DNA of 64,000 bases, from positions 71,796,366 through 71,860,365 of the forward strand of contig CM036758.1 of the NCBI GenBank assembly GCA_020796225.1, written 5' to 3'. The position numbers and the translations under genes were made by a program. How positions within the stretch are numbered: the first letter of the stretch is position 1; each line of letters opens with the position of its first letter. This DNA comes from Arion vulgaris. Taxonomy: Eukaryota; Mollusca; Gastropoda; Stylommatophora; Arionidae. This document shows positions 1 through 10,850 of this stretch, in pieces. The notes below the pieces were generated by a model. That model had not been told where the DNA came from. It saw only the letters and a program-made list of their open reading frames with translations, and made no database searches.

Positions 1-273
1 CAACATATGTTGTCCACCTCCATCATTACTTGTACTAGCTTGTAACATAAAATATGCATAGTATGGTAGGCTTATTCATGTAAGCTGATGGGATGAAATA
101 ACCGTCGGCAACATATGGTGGATGCTTGAAAACATCGACAAATCATTTTTATGTTTGTACAAGTATACGCCGAATCGAAGCAATTCGCTTGGAAAGCTCA
201 ATTTGACAACAGATGGGAGATTCTAACATTGGCGTTAATATCAAGTTATGTACACGTTTTGAGCAGCTAGTAT
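1..273. other. unassigned sequence
   Basis: No open frame, repeat family or RNA gene is recognised here. It is plain intergenic-looking DNA up to the first SINE. Confidence 0.5.
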
Positions 274-530
274 GCCCGTGTGGTACCGGGGCTAGCAAGG
301 GGGTTCAAAGAATAGTACCACTGCGACCTACAGAGAATGTCGTAAGAGGCGAATGATGTAGGACCTAGGAAACTACCTAGTAAATGAAAAAACATAGCAG
401 AAATAAGATGTGGTGGCCTACTTGTTGGTGCATAACTAACATAACGTAAATCGTTCTTAGGCTCAGATCACATGCAAATCACACAGAGTGGTTAACAAGT
501 GGTCGATATGGAGCGTTGGAAGAAGAAGAA
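274..530 (+). mobile_element. SINE-A copy
   Basis: This is a near full-length copy of the commonest dispersed repeat in the window. It begins with gcccgtgtggt, has the block agaatagtaccactgcgacc, a middle with a short hairpin around the doubled ctag motif, and ends gagcgtt followed by a (GAA)n tail. About sixteen copies on both strands share this plan. The consistent simple 3' tail and frequent truncation suggest a SINE moved by a LINE. Clear Pol III A and B boxes are not evident in the head. Confidence 0.8.
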
Positions 531-555
531 CAAGTAGTAAAGAACAATCAATCTA

Positions 556-786
556 GGGGGTTTCTACAGCATAGTGGTTAAGTCGTTTGTCTGTTATTCT
601 GAAGGTTGTAGATCCAGACTGAGTCAAATGTGCACTTTTTAAATGAGATCTATATGATTGTCGCTGGAGCTATGCAGTTGTGCTTTCTGCAACAATCTCG
701 GCAGATCTCGTGCCATTTATGCCGACAGTGACGGCGCCATATGGGGAAACCCAACACAATGAAATAAATCCTCCGCCTTCAGACCT
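556..786 (+). mobile_element. SINE-J copy (tRNA-derived, diverged)
   Basis: The head has agtggttaagtcgtttg, which is tRNA-like around an A box, then a decayed B box. The body has gctggagctatgcagttgtg and a 3' part matching the copies at 23.0, 36.6 and 52.8 kb. It lies just downstream of the SINE-A. Confidence 0.6.
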
Positions 787-1435
787 TTTCTCACTGTCAA
801 TTTATAGCAGACTTGAACGAAAAATAAAGTTTACCCATGTTCTACGTTCTTATTACATAAAACTTTCCTCCTTTGTGGCACGGCGTCTTTTTAAAAAAAA
901 AAACCACTGTCACATCATGTGACACGACAGCTACAATGAGTTAATAATATACTTTACATAAACGTCAATCTTTTGTCGGTTCTTTATCAACAGAGTACCA
1001 GGATAGACGTTATCATTACCCACTCTGGTTTCGTATACCACCTGTCAGGTCACACTATCACTGCTCTTCTGCAAACCGATCCATCAAGTAGGGGAGGAGG
1101 AGGCTAGAGACGGTCTGGATCAGATTTAAGATCACTCAAGCAATCACAAACAGCCCACTTTAATGATATGACTTCTCTTCTAATCACGTGATTCTTCCCA
1201 CCCTCTCCCTCCTCGCTTAACCCCTCCAACCTTCTGATCCGATGTTCCGGCTCGGTGTATTTTTAAAGAAGACTCACAGCTGGTATACTGTCTAATGTCT
1301 AGTTGGTTTTGTTTGGTGGGAAGATACATAGGAGTATGCCTGATAACTAGTCAATCTCCACTAGACACGCCACGCCCATCTAGTCCTCTCTCATCGCACA
1401 CGTTTCTTCCACAATCAACCTACACAATGTATACA
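787..1435. other. unassigned sequence
   Basis: No gene or repeat family is recognised. A pyrimidine-rich patch lies at about 1195-1235. Confidence 0.4.
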
Positions 1436-2050
1436 TCACACACACATAGCCATACATCGCCAGGTACGTAATACCCACACCAGACACGTAACCCCCCACA
1501 CCAGACACGTAACCATCACAACCAGGTACATAATACCCACACCAGACACATAACCCCCACAACCAGATACACAACCCCCACACCAGACACGTAACCCCCC
1601 TCCCCAAACACGTAACCCCCACAACCAAACACGTAACCCCCACACCAGACACGTAAACCCCCTAGCCAAACATGTACCACTCCCCCACACCACACATGTA
1701 TCATTACCAACTAATCACCCCAAACCAGACATCCATCTCCCACACAAATTCTACATCACACACAGATATCCCTACAACACAACATACGTATCAATACATC
1801 AAACATATATCCCCCACTCCGGACATTAAAACCTCACACCACACACGTAACCCCACACCACACATGTATCCTCACCAACCAAACACCCTACACCAGACAA
1901 GTAGCCCCCACACCCCACACGTAACCCCCCACCACACATGTATCATCACCAACTAAACATTCTACACCACACACGTAACTCCCAAACCACACATGTATGT
2001 ATCATCACCAAATAATCACCCCCCACACCAAACATCCATCTCCCACACAC
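1436..2050. repeat. degenerate 18-20 bp tandem array
   Basis: A C/A-rich motif close to cacaccagacacgtaacccc is repeated with many substitutions and length changes. Open frames on both strands (for example 1380-1710 minus and 1672-1956 plus) are only translations of this array. Confidence 0.85.
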
Positions 2051-2218
2051 ATAAACATTAACGCTAGTAACATAAACGTTGATACCACTGTTATCAATTT
2101 GTATATCAGTCCAAGTGTGCAGGCGCTCGTGTTGTGTGGGAGTAGGAGTGCAGTCATCAACCGAGCAGAGAGCGAGTTATATATCCGGAAGTGTTATCCG
2201 AGTAACTATTGTATTCCA

Positions 2219-2300
2219 CCGTTGAGTACATTCGAGTGTTGAGTATATTCGAGTGTTGAGTGCCTGGTTGAGTATATTCGAGTGTTGAGTGCCGACATGT
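2219..2300. repeat. short direct repeat
   Basis: The motif tatattcgagtgttgagt is present about three times in about 80 bases. Confidence 0.6.
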
Positions 2301-2430
2301 CCCGGCGATTGTTTTTAATGACATGCTCATTCTGAATACAGGAAAAGTGATTTTCCTAAGAACTTGAAACTTTCACTAGTCAGTCATTGATGGTTTTTAT
2401 GAAACAAACGAACGTCTTGTGCGACTGAAA

Positions 2431-2689
2431 TCTTCTTCGTCTTCCAACGCTCCATATCGACAACTTGTTAACCACTTTGAGTGATTGCATTTGATCTGAG
2501 CCTAATAGCGATTATACGTTGTGTCAGTTATGCGCCTAAAAGTACGCCAACACATCCGATTTCTGCTTTTTTTTATTTACTAGGGTAGCTTTCCTAGGTC
2601 CTAGATCAGTCGTCTCTTACGACATGCATTGTAGGTCGCAGTGGTACTATTCTTTGCATCCCTTGCGGGGCCCCAGCACCACAAAGGCG
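2431..2689 (-). mobile_element. SINE-A copy
   Basis: Near full-length minus-strand copy. The (GAA)n tail, read as ttcttcgtctt, is on the left, and the GC-rich head ending ccccagcaccaca is on the right. Confidence 0.8.
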
Positions 2690-2797
2690 AATGAAATGTT
2701 AACCAGCCAGTGTATATAGCCAGCCTGGTCATATAACCAGTTGATTTATTAGAGGTTTTAATAAATCGGTTCAAGTTTTATAGCATTATTTTAAAAC

Positions 2798-3292
2798 CAT
2801 TTATACAGTTATCTTAGAACCAGTTCACCATTTATAGAGGTATCTTAGAACCAGTTCACCTTTTATAAAGGTATCTTAGAACCAGTTCACCTTTTATAAA
2901 GGTATCTTAGAACCAGTTCACCTTTTATAGAGGTATCTTAGAACCAGTTCACCTTTTATAGAGGTATCTTAGAACCAGTTCACCTTTTATAGAGGTATCT
3001 TAGAACCAGTTCACCATTTATAAAGGTATCTTAGAACCAGTTCACCTTTTATAGAGGTATCTTAGAACCAGTTCACCATTTATAGAGGTATCTTAGAACC
3101 AGTTCACCTTTTATAGAGGTATCTTAGAACCAGTTTACCTTTTATAAAGGTATCTTAGAACCAGTTCACCATTTATAAAGGTATCTTAGAACCAGTTCAT
3201 CTTTTATAGAGGTATCTTAGAACCAGTTCACCATTTATAGAGGTATCTTAGAACCAGTTCACCATTTATAGAGGTATCTTAGAACCAGAGTT
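2798..3292. repeat. 31-bp tandem array, about 16 units
   Basis: The unit contains ttagaaccagttcacc followed by an A/T-rich half ending aggtatc. Units differ at a few positions (ttttat or atttat, agagg or aaagg). The flanks do not identify a parent element. Confidence 0.95.
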
Positions 3293-3360
3293 GTTATCTT
3301 GGCTATAAATAGCAAGAATAAATATGTATATAAATGATATATCATATAATATAAATTAAT

Positions 3361-3622
3361 GTGTGGGCGTCTGTAGCTTTAGTGGTAGTGAGATCGATCA
3401 CAACTCAAAGAGAACCTGGTTCAAACACCACGGTGGGCAGTTTGGAAGCAAATTCGTTCCCGTGGATTTTTCCGAATTTAAAAAATATGTATCTTTTTTC
3501 AGAAAGCAATGGCACAACTACTGAACGTACAAGTGGTGCCTGGAAAACCAACGACTCGTGTACTGATGTTGATGGCGAAGTCTTGTAAAGGATATGCCAC
3601 GATTTTCATTCGTTTCATACAT
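3361..3622 (+). mobile_element. SINE-C copy (tRNA-derived)
   Basis: The head is tRNA-like. In the family the A box reads tagctcaagcg and the B box ggttcaaaccc, both fitting the Pol III consensus; here the A box is decayed to tagctttagtg. The body has ctactgaacgta and the 3' end ggatatgccacgattttcat. The 75-residue open frame on it is not a gene. Confidence 0.85.
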
Positions 3623-3655
3623 TAATTACTGTGATACCAACTATAAGCAACGTAA

Positions 3656-3861
3656 ACGCCCGCGTGCCCAGCGTGTTCGTAGCGCGTTGGACTACGGGTG
3701 ACTAGTCCTCTGTAAGTGCGGGCTCAACTCCGCGGGCTGGCAGAAAAGCTACAGGTTCCCAGATTTACGATGTTCGTGGCACCGAGCGGAAGGGTTGGTT
3801 ACGATGTCCATGACACCGAGCCGAAGAGCTTTCAGCTCAAGTGCTTCTGGATCGGAAAAAA
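3656..3861 (+). mobile_element. SINE-D copy (tRNA-derived)
   Basis: The head is tRNA-like, with gtagcgcgttggacta as D-arm/A box and gcgggctcaactccgc as T-arm/B box. The body includes ccgaagagct and ctcaagtgcttctggatcgg, then an A run. Ten copies occur in the window. Confidence 0.85.
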
Positions 3862-3869
3862 GCAAAGTA

Positions 3870-4010
3870 AACATATGCGTGTTTGTGATAAAATGTGCTT
3901 GATAAAGGCCTTTTGGTCGAAGCGCTGCTGTATATTGTTATTGTTTTTTTATTGTGTAAATCTACAGCTCCTTATTGTTTTTACGTGTTTCGCAATTGCT
4001 ACATAGTTTT
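3870..4010 (+). mobile_element. unclassified repeat N, possible Penelope-like terminal fragment
   Basis: This 140-base stretch matches 36115-36240. Both share cttgataaaggcc, a short loop and gtcgaa, then ctacag and tacgtgtttcg. The layout recalls the hammerhead-like termini of Penelope-like elements, but two conserved core bases differ, so the class is uncertain. Confidence 0.45.
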
Positions 4011-4170
4011 ACTGCAGTCTTTCCTTAAATCGATAAATATGGTATCATACTAGTATCATAAAGCAATTTGTGGTCACAGCTCAGTACCACTACTGCTATG
4101 GAAAGAGATAAACGCATGCATTTAAAACTATCAAGAAAAATGTGTACGATAACTAGTTCCATCACTCACA

Positions 4171-4270
4171 ACCATGAACTAACCAGTAAACATAAACTAA
4201 CCAGTAAACATAAACTAACCAGTAAACATAAACTAACCAGTAAACACAAACTAACCAGTTAACATACATT
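4171..4270. repeat. 18-bp tandem array, left part
   Basis: The unit is cagtaaacataaactaac. The array stops at 4270 and resumes at 4648 after a LINE fragment. Confidence 0.9.
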
Positions 4271-4274
4271 AGTT

Positions 4275-4645
4275 TAGTTTAGTTTAGTCGTCGGATCACC
4301 ATCACTGCACGTCGAACAAATTAGTCCATAAGTGCTCCGATCTCTCCCTCAGTATGTCCATCAGCGTGTGGCGACTAACGACACCGGTTCTTTGTTGGTT
4401 TACAATTCTTCTTTGTCTGCCAGCATAGCGTTCTTGTCGAGCTACACCACACTTAACTTTGCGTTCTTGCAGTCTGGTTAGTGTTGTGGATTCACCGCTA
4501 TTACGTGAATCATGTACACGCCCTCTCTCCCTTAAGGAATTTATAATATCAGCCTGGTCCATTGCTCGTCCGCTTTGGACAGCAGCCATACCTGCAAGCC
4601 TATCTCCCTATGCAAACTACAGACTCATTATTTCACATAATGACT
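4275..4645 (-). mobile_element. LINE-1 fragment (RNase H-type LINE, C-terminus)
   Basis: Minus-strand reading gives DRLAGM, then MDQADIINSLRERGR, TRLQERKVKCGVARQERY and RSEHLWTN. This is the end of a LINE ORF2 just after an RNase H domain, and matches 20.9-21.3, 47.3 and 56.1-58.6 kb. The left end has a (CTAAA)n-type tail read on minus, a typical simple LINE 3' tail. It sits inside the 18-bp array; taacataca occurs at both edges. Confidence 0.75.
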
Positions 4646-4647
4646 AT

Positions 4648-4965
4648 AACATACACTAACCAGTAAACATAAACTAACCAGTAAACACAAACTAACCAGT
4701 AAACACAAACTAACCAGTAAACACAAACTAACCAGTTAACATACACTAACCAGTAAACATAAACTAACCAGTAAACATAAACTAACCAGTAAACATAAAC
4801 TAACCAGTAAACATAAACTAACCAGTAAACACAAACTAACAAGTAAACACAAACTAACCAGTAAACATAAACTAACCAGTAAACATAAACTAACCAGTAA
4901 ACATACACTAACCAGTAAACATACACTAACCAGTAAACACATAAACTAACCAGTTTAACAACTTA
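4648..4965. repeat. 18-bp tandem array, right part
   Basis: About 17 units of cagtaaacataaactaac with taaacat/taaacac variants continue the array interrupted by the LINE fragment. Open frames on minus are low-complexity translations. Confidence 0.92.
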
Positions 4966-5974
4966 CCCAGTTCTCCTACTGGTTGCAGCAACAAATCCAA
5001 CCAAAATAAAAACCAAAAGCTTCTTCAAACAGACAGTGACCTTAACGTTATCCCAATGAACTCAAAGTAACAAAAACAGGTCAGAGGTCAAGAGACAACC
5101 AGTTTCTCTGTTCCCTACTCGCTATCAGATGTCAATTATATTCATAAACAAAGCTAGCTCAGACACTTTAAAGCGGTGACAAGTATAAACACTGCTTTAC
5201 ATTTTTAGCCTAAAGTGTTTGAATAAAAACATCGGTATCGTCGACTGTCTTAAGGATCTGTTGATTATTCCATTTTGCACCGGCGAAGATTGTTAGAAAA
5301 CATTTATTATCACATTTGCTATTTCTATCGGATTGCCGTTTCACTTCTACTTATTAAAGAATATTGCTTTGTCCCGCGACCTAACACCGACAGCGGAGAT
5401 TACATAACGCCTATAACTGTCGCCGGCTACACAGCTTCGTTCTTTAACACATATCCCAGCTAGTTTATGTAAACATGTACACAAATGTACACACACGCGG
5501 AGAAACGGAATGAATGCACAAAGTACTTCAGGGCATAGCTTCGCATGCTAAGAACACGAACAAGCAACGCCGCGTAAACTCGCTTTTAGCCCGATACAAA
5601 CAGTCAACGCAAACGAATGACCCAAACAGCGTTCTGCGATCATTCACAGCCAGACCCTCCTTCACACACTGCGACCGACAGACAGAAAGGGGTGATCATG
5701 TCAGCTGTAGTGTATCTTCGCCTCCACGGACAAGACTCGCAAAACTTGTGTACACCCCTTGGGGAACGAGGTAGGGTTATCCCGAATGTGATACGATTCA
5801 AGATGGCCACTGTCTCGCTTCTGCTCTATCGCTTTTTTTGCGATAGTTCACACTGTCAGCCTCGTCTGTCCTTAGATCATGCGCTAGAGATAATGATAAA
5901 ACAGCTGCGGTATTCGCGTGCTAATGTGCAAATGTTCATAAAATACACAGATGATGCTACTGTTCCGAGAACAT
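4966..5974. other. unassigned kilobase
   Basis: No repeat family is recognised. Open frames of 60-142 residues (for example 5617-6045) show no domain, have ordinary chance length and overlap one another, so I do not call a gene. Confidence 0.45.
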
Positions 5975-6057
5975 CCTGCAATATCGAGGGTTCTGTCACT
6001 GGTGAGCAAGGGACTCACAAACTACAGACTCATTGTTTCATATAATGACTATAACTT
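5975..6057. repeat. short dispersed repeat L
   Basis: The segment with gggttctgtcactggtgagc and tcataatgactat-like ends recurs at 7195-7252 and 7437-7515. Part of it (acagactcatt) is at 4617-4650. The parent element is not identified. Confidence 0.5.
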
Positions 6058-6167
6058 CGAGAGTTCTGTTATTGAGTCCTTTGTATGTGTCAATTCCTTC
6101 CCGCCGATATTAGGTGGCGCTTTCTCTTTCTGAGGACATCTTTATTTTGGAGTTTGTTCTCTAGACT

Positions 6168-6421
6168 GTGAGCGTCTGTAGCTCAAGCGGTAGTGAGCTC
6201 GAACACGAACCCAAGCGTACCTGGTTCAAACCCCACGGTGGGCAAGTTTGGAAGCAAATTTATTTCCGTGGGATTTTTACAAAAGGTAAAAATAGATGAT
6301 CACCATTCAGAAAGCAATGACAAACTACTGAACGTATAAGTGGTGCCTAGAAAAAATCAACAAATCGTTCACTGTGGTTGATCGCTACGTCCTTTAGGAT
6401 ATGCCAGGATTTTCATTTTCT
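6168..6421 (+). mobile_element. SINE-C copy (tRNA-derived)
   Basis: Intact Pol III boxes: A box tagctcaagcg and B box ggttcaaaccc about 40 bases later. The body and 3' end match the other copies. Confidence 0.88.
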
Positions 6422-6540
6422 CCAGACAGTTGCGGTCCCCTGCTGACGAGATCTGTCTTCTCGGGTTTGTCTGGAGTCGTCTCGGGTTTGTCTGAAGTCG
6501 CCCTACTCTAGGTGACTTCAGCTTTCTGTCGCAGGGTTCA

Positions 6541-6612
6541 CCAACCCAGACTTGTATGCCAACCCAGACTTGTATGCCAACCCAGACTTGTATGCCAACC
6601 CAGGCTTGTATA
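6541..6612. repeat. 18-bp tandem repeat, 4 units
   Basis: Four units of the motif caacccagacttgtatgc are seen, the last one changed. Confidence 0.8.
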
Positions 6613-6788
6613 CAGCGTGTGCTCCCTGGACACTATAATTTAATCATATACACTTGGAAAAAAGTGTCATGGAAGTACAAGACAAGAGAAGAAAAAGGAT
6701 GCATGTCCTGCAAGACTGTCCTCTCCTGTGTGAGCTGAGAACTAACATGTGACCACGACCAATCGATCTAAAAAAAACGAAGCTATTG

Positions 6789-7190
6789 GGAAACTTGACA
6801 GACCTGAAGCTGACTGCCCAGTTTGTGGTCCACAGTAAACTAAGCGCATGACCAGAGATCGCTGAAGAAGAAACCTGACAGACCTGAAGCTGACCACTGA
6901 GTTTGTGGTCCACAGTAAACTAAGCGCATGACAAGAGATCCTTGAAGAAAGAAATCTGACAGACCTGAAGCTGACTGCCCAGTTTGTGGTCCACAGTAAA
7001 CTAAGCGCATGATCAGAGATCCTTGAAGAAAGAAATCTGACAGACCTGAAGCTGACTGCCCAGTTTGTGGTCCACAGTAAACTAAGCGCATGATCAGAGA
7101 TCACTGAAGAAAGAAATCTGACAGACCTGAAGCTGACTGCCCAGTTTGTGGTCCACAGTAAACTAAGCGCATGATCAGAGATCACTGAAG
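6789..7190. repeat. 81-bp tandem array, 5 units
   Basis: Each unit contains cagacctgaagctgactgcc, tttgtggtccacagtaaact and aagcgcatgatcagagat. Because 81 is a multiple of three, the minus strand shows a 147-residue frame with a 27-residue repeat, but nothing suggests a real protein. A single diverged unit is at 47894-47975, so the unit comes from a dispersed element. Confidence 0.9.
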
Positions 7191-7252
7191 AAGAAGTTAC
7201 TGGTGAGCAAGTGATTCACCAACGACCGACTCAGTTTCACATATAATGCCTG

Positions 7253-7427
7253 CCTTTTTTTCTTCTTTTTTTGTTAACTGATCCAGAAGCACTTGAGCAT
7301 TCAGCTCTTCGGTTCGGTGCCACGAACCTGTGGCTTTTCTGCCAGCCCGTGGAATTGAACCTGCGCTCACAGGGAGCTTGTCACCCGTAGTCCAACGCGC
7401 TACGAACACGCTGGGTAGGCGGGCTAT
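7253..7427 (-). mobile_element. SINE-D copy with internal deletion
   Basis: Minus-strand copy with T-rich tail on the left and tRNA-like head on the right. About 35 bases of the body between the two ggtgcca motifs are missing compared with other copies. It splits a copy of dispersed repeat L. Confidence 0.8.
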
Positions 7428-7511
7428 ATAATGACTATTAAGATCGAGGGTTCTGTCACTGGTGAGCAAGGGACTCGCCAACAACAAACTCATTGGTTCA
7501 CATTATGACTA

Positions 7512-7965
7512 TAAAGAGGACTCTGTTGCGTACAGGTTAAGTGCGCGCCGCTTGATCCTATAATACTCACGGTTCGCTCCCTCGTGGAGCCATCGGAATA
7601 TTTTACCAGAGATCCATAATCTAAGTGTTCGTGAGATCGAGTTCCAAGTCCTATCAGAGACGGACGATAAAACGATGATCACGTGTTCAATTTGAGCACG
7701 TAAAAGAAATCTTGGTTCAAAATCGAAAAGAGCAGGCTGGAAAGCCGCTACCAGGGCAAAATTCATTAGAAAATATGCAAAATGAAATTCCTACAAAAAT
7801 ATCTTTACCAATGTCTTCAAAAGTACATCAGGGATCCTAGCCGGTGCTATGGAGTTCGTGCACTGTAGCTGAGAGCTTCTTGTGTATGAAAGAGATCGGA
7901 ATACACATGGTTACAAATTGAAGTGCAATGATGATGGTTTTATCAATCAATCAATTTAGAATATT
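7512..7965 (+). mobile_element. SINE-H copy
   Basis: The head keeps a B-box-like ggttcgctccctcgtgg. The body has gagacggacgataaaacg and ggctggaaagccgct. The end has gagttcgtgcactgtagctg and a short (ATCA)n tail. The A-box half of the head is diverged. Confidence 0.8.
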
Positions 7966-8141
7966 GCGAGTGTTCTATTTACCCTTTACTTATATATATA
8001 TATGCTAGCGAGAGTAGAAGGTAATGCACATGCACATTACCTGGCTGACAGAGCAGTGGTCGAGGAAGGACAGTAAATTGAAAGTGCCGTAATCATCAAT
8101 ATCATAAGAAAAGTAGTTCGTATAAATGGCTTTGACAACAT

Positions 8142-8403
8142 TTCTTCTTCTTCATCAAACGCTCCATATCGACCATGTGTTAACCACTGTTTGTGATTTG
8201 TATGGGATTCGAGCACAAGAGCGATTGTACGTTGTGCCAGTTATGCGCCTACAGGTAGGAAAGCACATTTGATTTCTGCGACTTTTTTAAATTTACTATG
8301 GTAGCTTCCCTAGGTCCCTACCTCAGTCGCCTCTTACGACATGCCTTGTAGGTCGCAGTGGTACTATTATTTGCTCCCCTGCAAACCCCGTCAACACACG
8401 GGC
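8142..8403 (-). mobile_element. SINE-A copy
   Basis: Full-length minus-strand copy, running from a (GAA)n tail read as ttcttcttcttc to the GC-rich head ending gtcaacacacggg. Confidence 0.82.
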
Positions 8404-8449
8404 AGGTTAAAACATTTATAAATCTGTATCTCTATCCAGAATGGCTTGA

Positions 8450-8700
8450 TGATTGTGTTCGTAAGGACGCTCGTATTGCTAGGCTAGGCGATGGGTGTCG
8501 TAAGGACGCTCGTATTGCTAGGCTAGGCAATGGGTGTCGTAAGGACGCTCGTATTGCTAGGCTAGGCGATGGGTGTCGTAAGGACGCTCGTATTGCTAGG
8601 CTAGGCGATGGGTGTCGTAAGGACGCTCGTATTGCTAGGCTAGGCGATGGGTGTCGTAAGGACGCTCGTATTCCTAGGCTAGGCGATGGGTGTCGTAAGA
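8450..8700. repeat. 39-bp tandem array, about 6 units
   Basis: The unit includes cgtaaggacgctcgtattgc and taggctaggcgatgggtgt. As 39 is divisible by three, the plus strand shows a 13-residue repeat (CRKDARIARLGDG) in a 115-residue frame. A B-box-like ggttcgaatcc follows at about 8716, so the array may have grown in a tRNA-like SINE head, which is unproven. Confidence 0.92.
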
Positions 8701-9075
8701 AATAAGGGTAAGTGGTTCGAATCCTGTGTTTGTCTATTTGTTTTTTTGGAAGCTCTTAATACCTGTACATTGTTTATTTGTTGATCATATTCTTTGCTTC
8801 CGTTGCTTCCTCTGGGTTCTTGCAAAAAAAAACCTCCTTGTTCTCATCTCTATCCAGTGAAGGAGAATGGAGTGTAAAATGGGAACTCCCAGACAGGAAC
8901 GCTTTGTTAGAGACTCGATACATTTTATTAACTCTTAGTGGACCAGGGCAAAAGTCATGCTTTTACAAGCTATTTGTTTTTAGAATAAAACACGCCATTT
9001 AGTGTGGCCCCTGGTAAAATGTCGTCTAATCCAAAGCCATGTAGTGTGGCGTTTGGTTCACAAGGAGTTAATCAA

Positions 9076-9292
9076 AACCGCAAGGGAAGCAAAGAATAGT
9101 ACCACTGCGACCTAACAGGAAAGTCGTAAGAGACGCCTAGAGAAGCTACCCGTGCAAATAAAAAGCATCGCAGAAATCGGATGTGCTGGCCTACTTGGCG
9201 CAACGAACAATCGCCCTTAGGCTCAGATCACATACAGATCACAAAGAGGGGTTGACAAGGTCGATATGGAACGTTCAAAGAAGAAGAAGAAG
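9076..9292 (+). mobile_element. SINE-A copy, 5' truncated
   Basis: Starts near ccgcaaggg, contains the agaatagtaccactgcgacc block, and ends in aagaagaagaagaa. A short deletion lies in the ggcctacttg region. Confidence 0.78.
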
Positions 9293-9790
9293 GTTATTCA
9301 ACACAGAACAAGTGTGATTAGACGTTATACGCTGTAAGTATAATGGGAAGCAGATCGGATCACCTATGACTTTATCCAGAGTCATGTAATGGTCATCCTC
9401 CCTAATCCGATAATCTCTCTCTCTCTCTATCTCTCTCTCTCTCTCTCTTTCTCTTTCTTTCTCTGCATTTTTAACCCGATTGGGGCACATGCCCTCAACC
9501 AACTCATGCCAAGTCTTCATATCTCTAGCTATTTCCTGTAGCTTCCTCCAGCTCTTCTTTATATTGTTGATCTCTGCCTCCAAATCCCATCTCCATTAAT
9601 TTCTCGGCCTCCCCTTCTTTCGCTGTCCCTGTGGGTTCCAGGAAAAGACCCATCTTGTTATATTCCCCTCCGGTTTTCACAAAGTGTGTCCTATCCAGCA
9701 CCGTCGTTTTTTTAAAACTTCTTTGTTCACTGGAATCTGTCTTGTTCTCTCCATAAGCTCCACATTCGTAAAATCCAATGATCGCACAAC
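9293..9790 (-). mobile_element. LINE-6 fragment (RTE-like ORF2 C-terminus)
   Basis: Minus-strand reading gives NVELMERTRQIPV, a WIGHTL motif, WNPQGQRKKGRPRN, then DLEAEINNIKKSWRKLQEIA and WHELVEGMCPNR. This is the C-terminal end of a LINE ORF2, broken by a stop and small shifts. A (CT)n tract at 9418-9465 splits or ends the 3' region. The copy at 47.17-47.29 kb has the same ending. Confidence 0.7.
9418..9465. repeat. (CT)n microsatellite
   Basis: Imperfect CT dinucleotide run. It makes the Arg/Glu run seen in the minus-strand frame. Confidence 0.9.
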
Positions 9791-9834
9791 AGATTAAATG
9801 GTTTTGACACCTAACATAAATGCCATGCTATCGC

Positions 9835-10070
9835 CTACCACAGAAACCTAAACTGACATTTTATAATGAGTACAGAACAAGAGGAAGACCACTCAAAAGA
9901 TGGATCGCTTCCATAATTGACGGCATCAAGAACATCCTTAAGAAAACTAATAACAGCTTAATTAGTGCATTAGAACAAGCATACACATCTCTCCTCCCCA
10001 ACACTTCTATAAAGAAGTCAATGGTGGAAGAGAAGAAACAGATGATCACTTTACACTGTGAAAGAAATTA
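9835..10070 (+). mobile_element. LINE ORF2 C-terminal fragment
   Basis: The plus frame contains YRTRGRPLKRWIASIIDGI, the G-R-P-x-K-R-W motif near LINE ORF2 ends. The family is not certain. It stops just before an hAT-G insertion. Confidence 0.5.
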
Positions 10071-10082
10071 GTACATTTAGAT

Positions 10083-10441
10083 CATGGGTTCCTAAAGTGG
10101 GCGCTGACGCATTCTATAGAGGAGGGGGCGGGCGATAGTGGGTTCAGAAGTATTAAGGATGTGGGCGTTTTCCGTATCGAAATTCCGTATTTTAATTCAT
10201 CTTATGCCCGTCTTACGCGATCCATTTTTTCATCAATTTTCTATTTCATGTAAATAATGATTTGAATCTTGACCGTGCATGACATAAATATATATCAATT
10301 TTCTATGTCAAAGTGAAAATAGAGCATATATATATATATATGGGGGTGGGGGTGTTGGCAAACTGTTATAATGGGAAGGGGGTGTTACAAAATTTATGTT
10401 GTGCAAAGTGGGCGGTGGGCCGAAAAGTTTGGGAATCTATC
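10083..10441 (+). mobile_element. hAT-G MITE copy
   Basis: Terminal motifs catgggttcctaaagtggg and, inverted at the other end, gattcccaaac. The middle is A/T-rich with caattttctat-like stretches. It is flanked by atttagat on both sides (10075-10082 and 10442-10449), an exact 8-bp target duplication typical of hAT transposons. No transposase is present. Confidence 0.8.
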
Positions 10442-10449
10442 ATTTAGAT

Positions 10450-10850
10450 CGAGATGAGAGCACAATACGTCTACGCCACAGATACCCCTTTTTGAGAACC
10501 CCTGATATTAAACCACTGCAGATGCCTTCTACACAAAAGGTTAAAAATAGAATACAATTAAAGTATTAAAAAGCAGTAATTCGAAACGAAACATCGGAGA
10601 CACCATTGTAAGAACATTTCTATAGCCAACACAATACAGATTACCATAGTGGAATTTGAATACAAAAACGTAAAGTTAAAGTGTGTCTTATAGGTAGCAC
10701 GGTGATGTGTTGCTTGAGACACCTTTCAGTACTAGAGCTTAGCATTTGGATGTAAGGCGGGGCACAACCATTTACGCTAATTGAAACTGCAGCGGTTCTA
10801 AATTGGAAACGTTACGTGACTACGATATTGTCATGGTTACATTATTTCGT
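10450..10850. other. unassigned sequence
   Basis: No gene or recognised repeat family. Confidence 0.4.

Noticed and set aside
3870..4010. Active hammerhead ribozyme
   Set aside because: The core has two changed conserved positions in every copy seen, so activity cannot be claimed. Kept only as a structural resemblance.
5617..6045. 142-residue plus-strand open frame
   Set aside because: No recognisable domain or motif, low-quality composition, overlapping frames of similar length, and its end runs into a dispersed repeat.
6168..6245. Possible tRNA gene
   Set aside because: Good A and B boxes, but it is the head of SINE-C with a body following in many copies, and it lacks a proper acceptor and anticodon stem.
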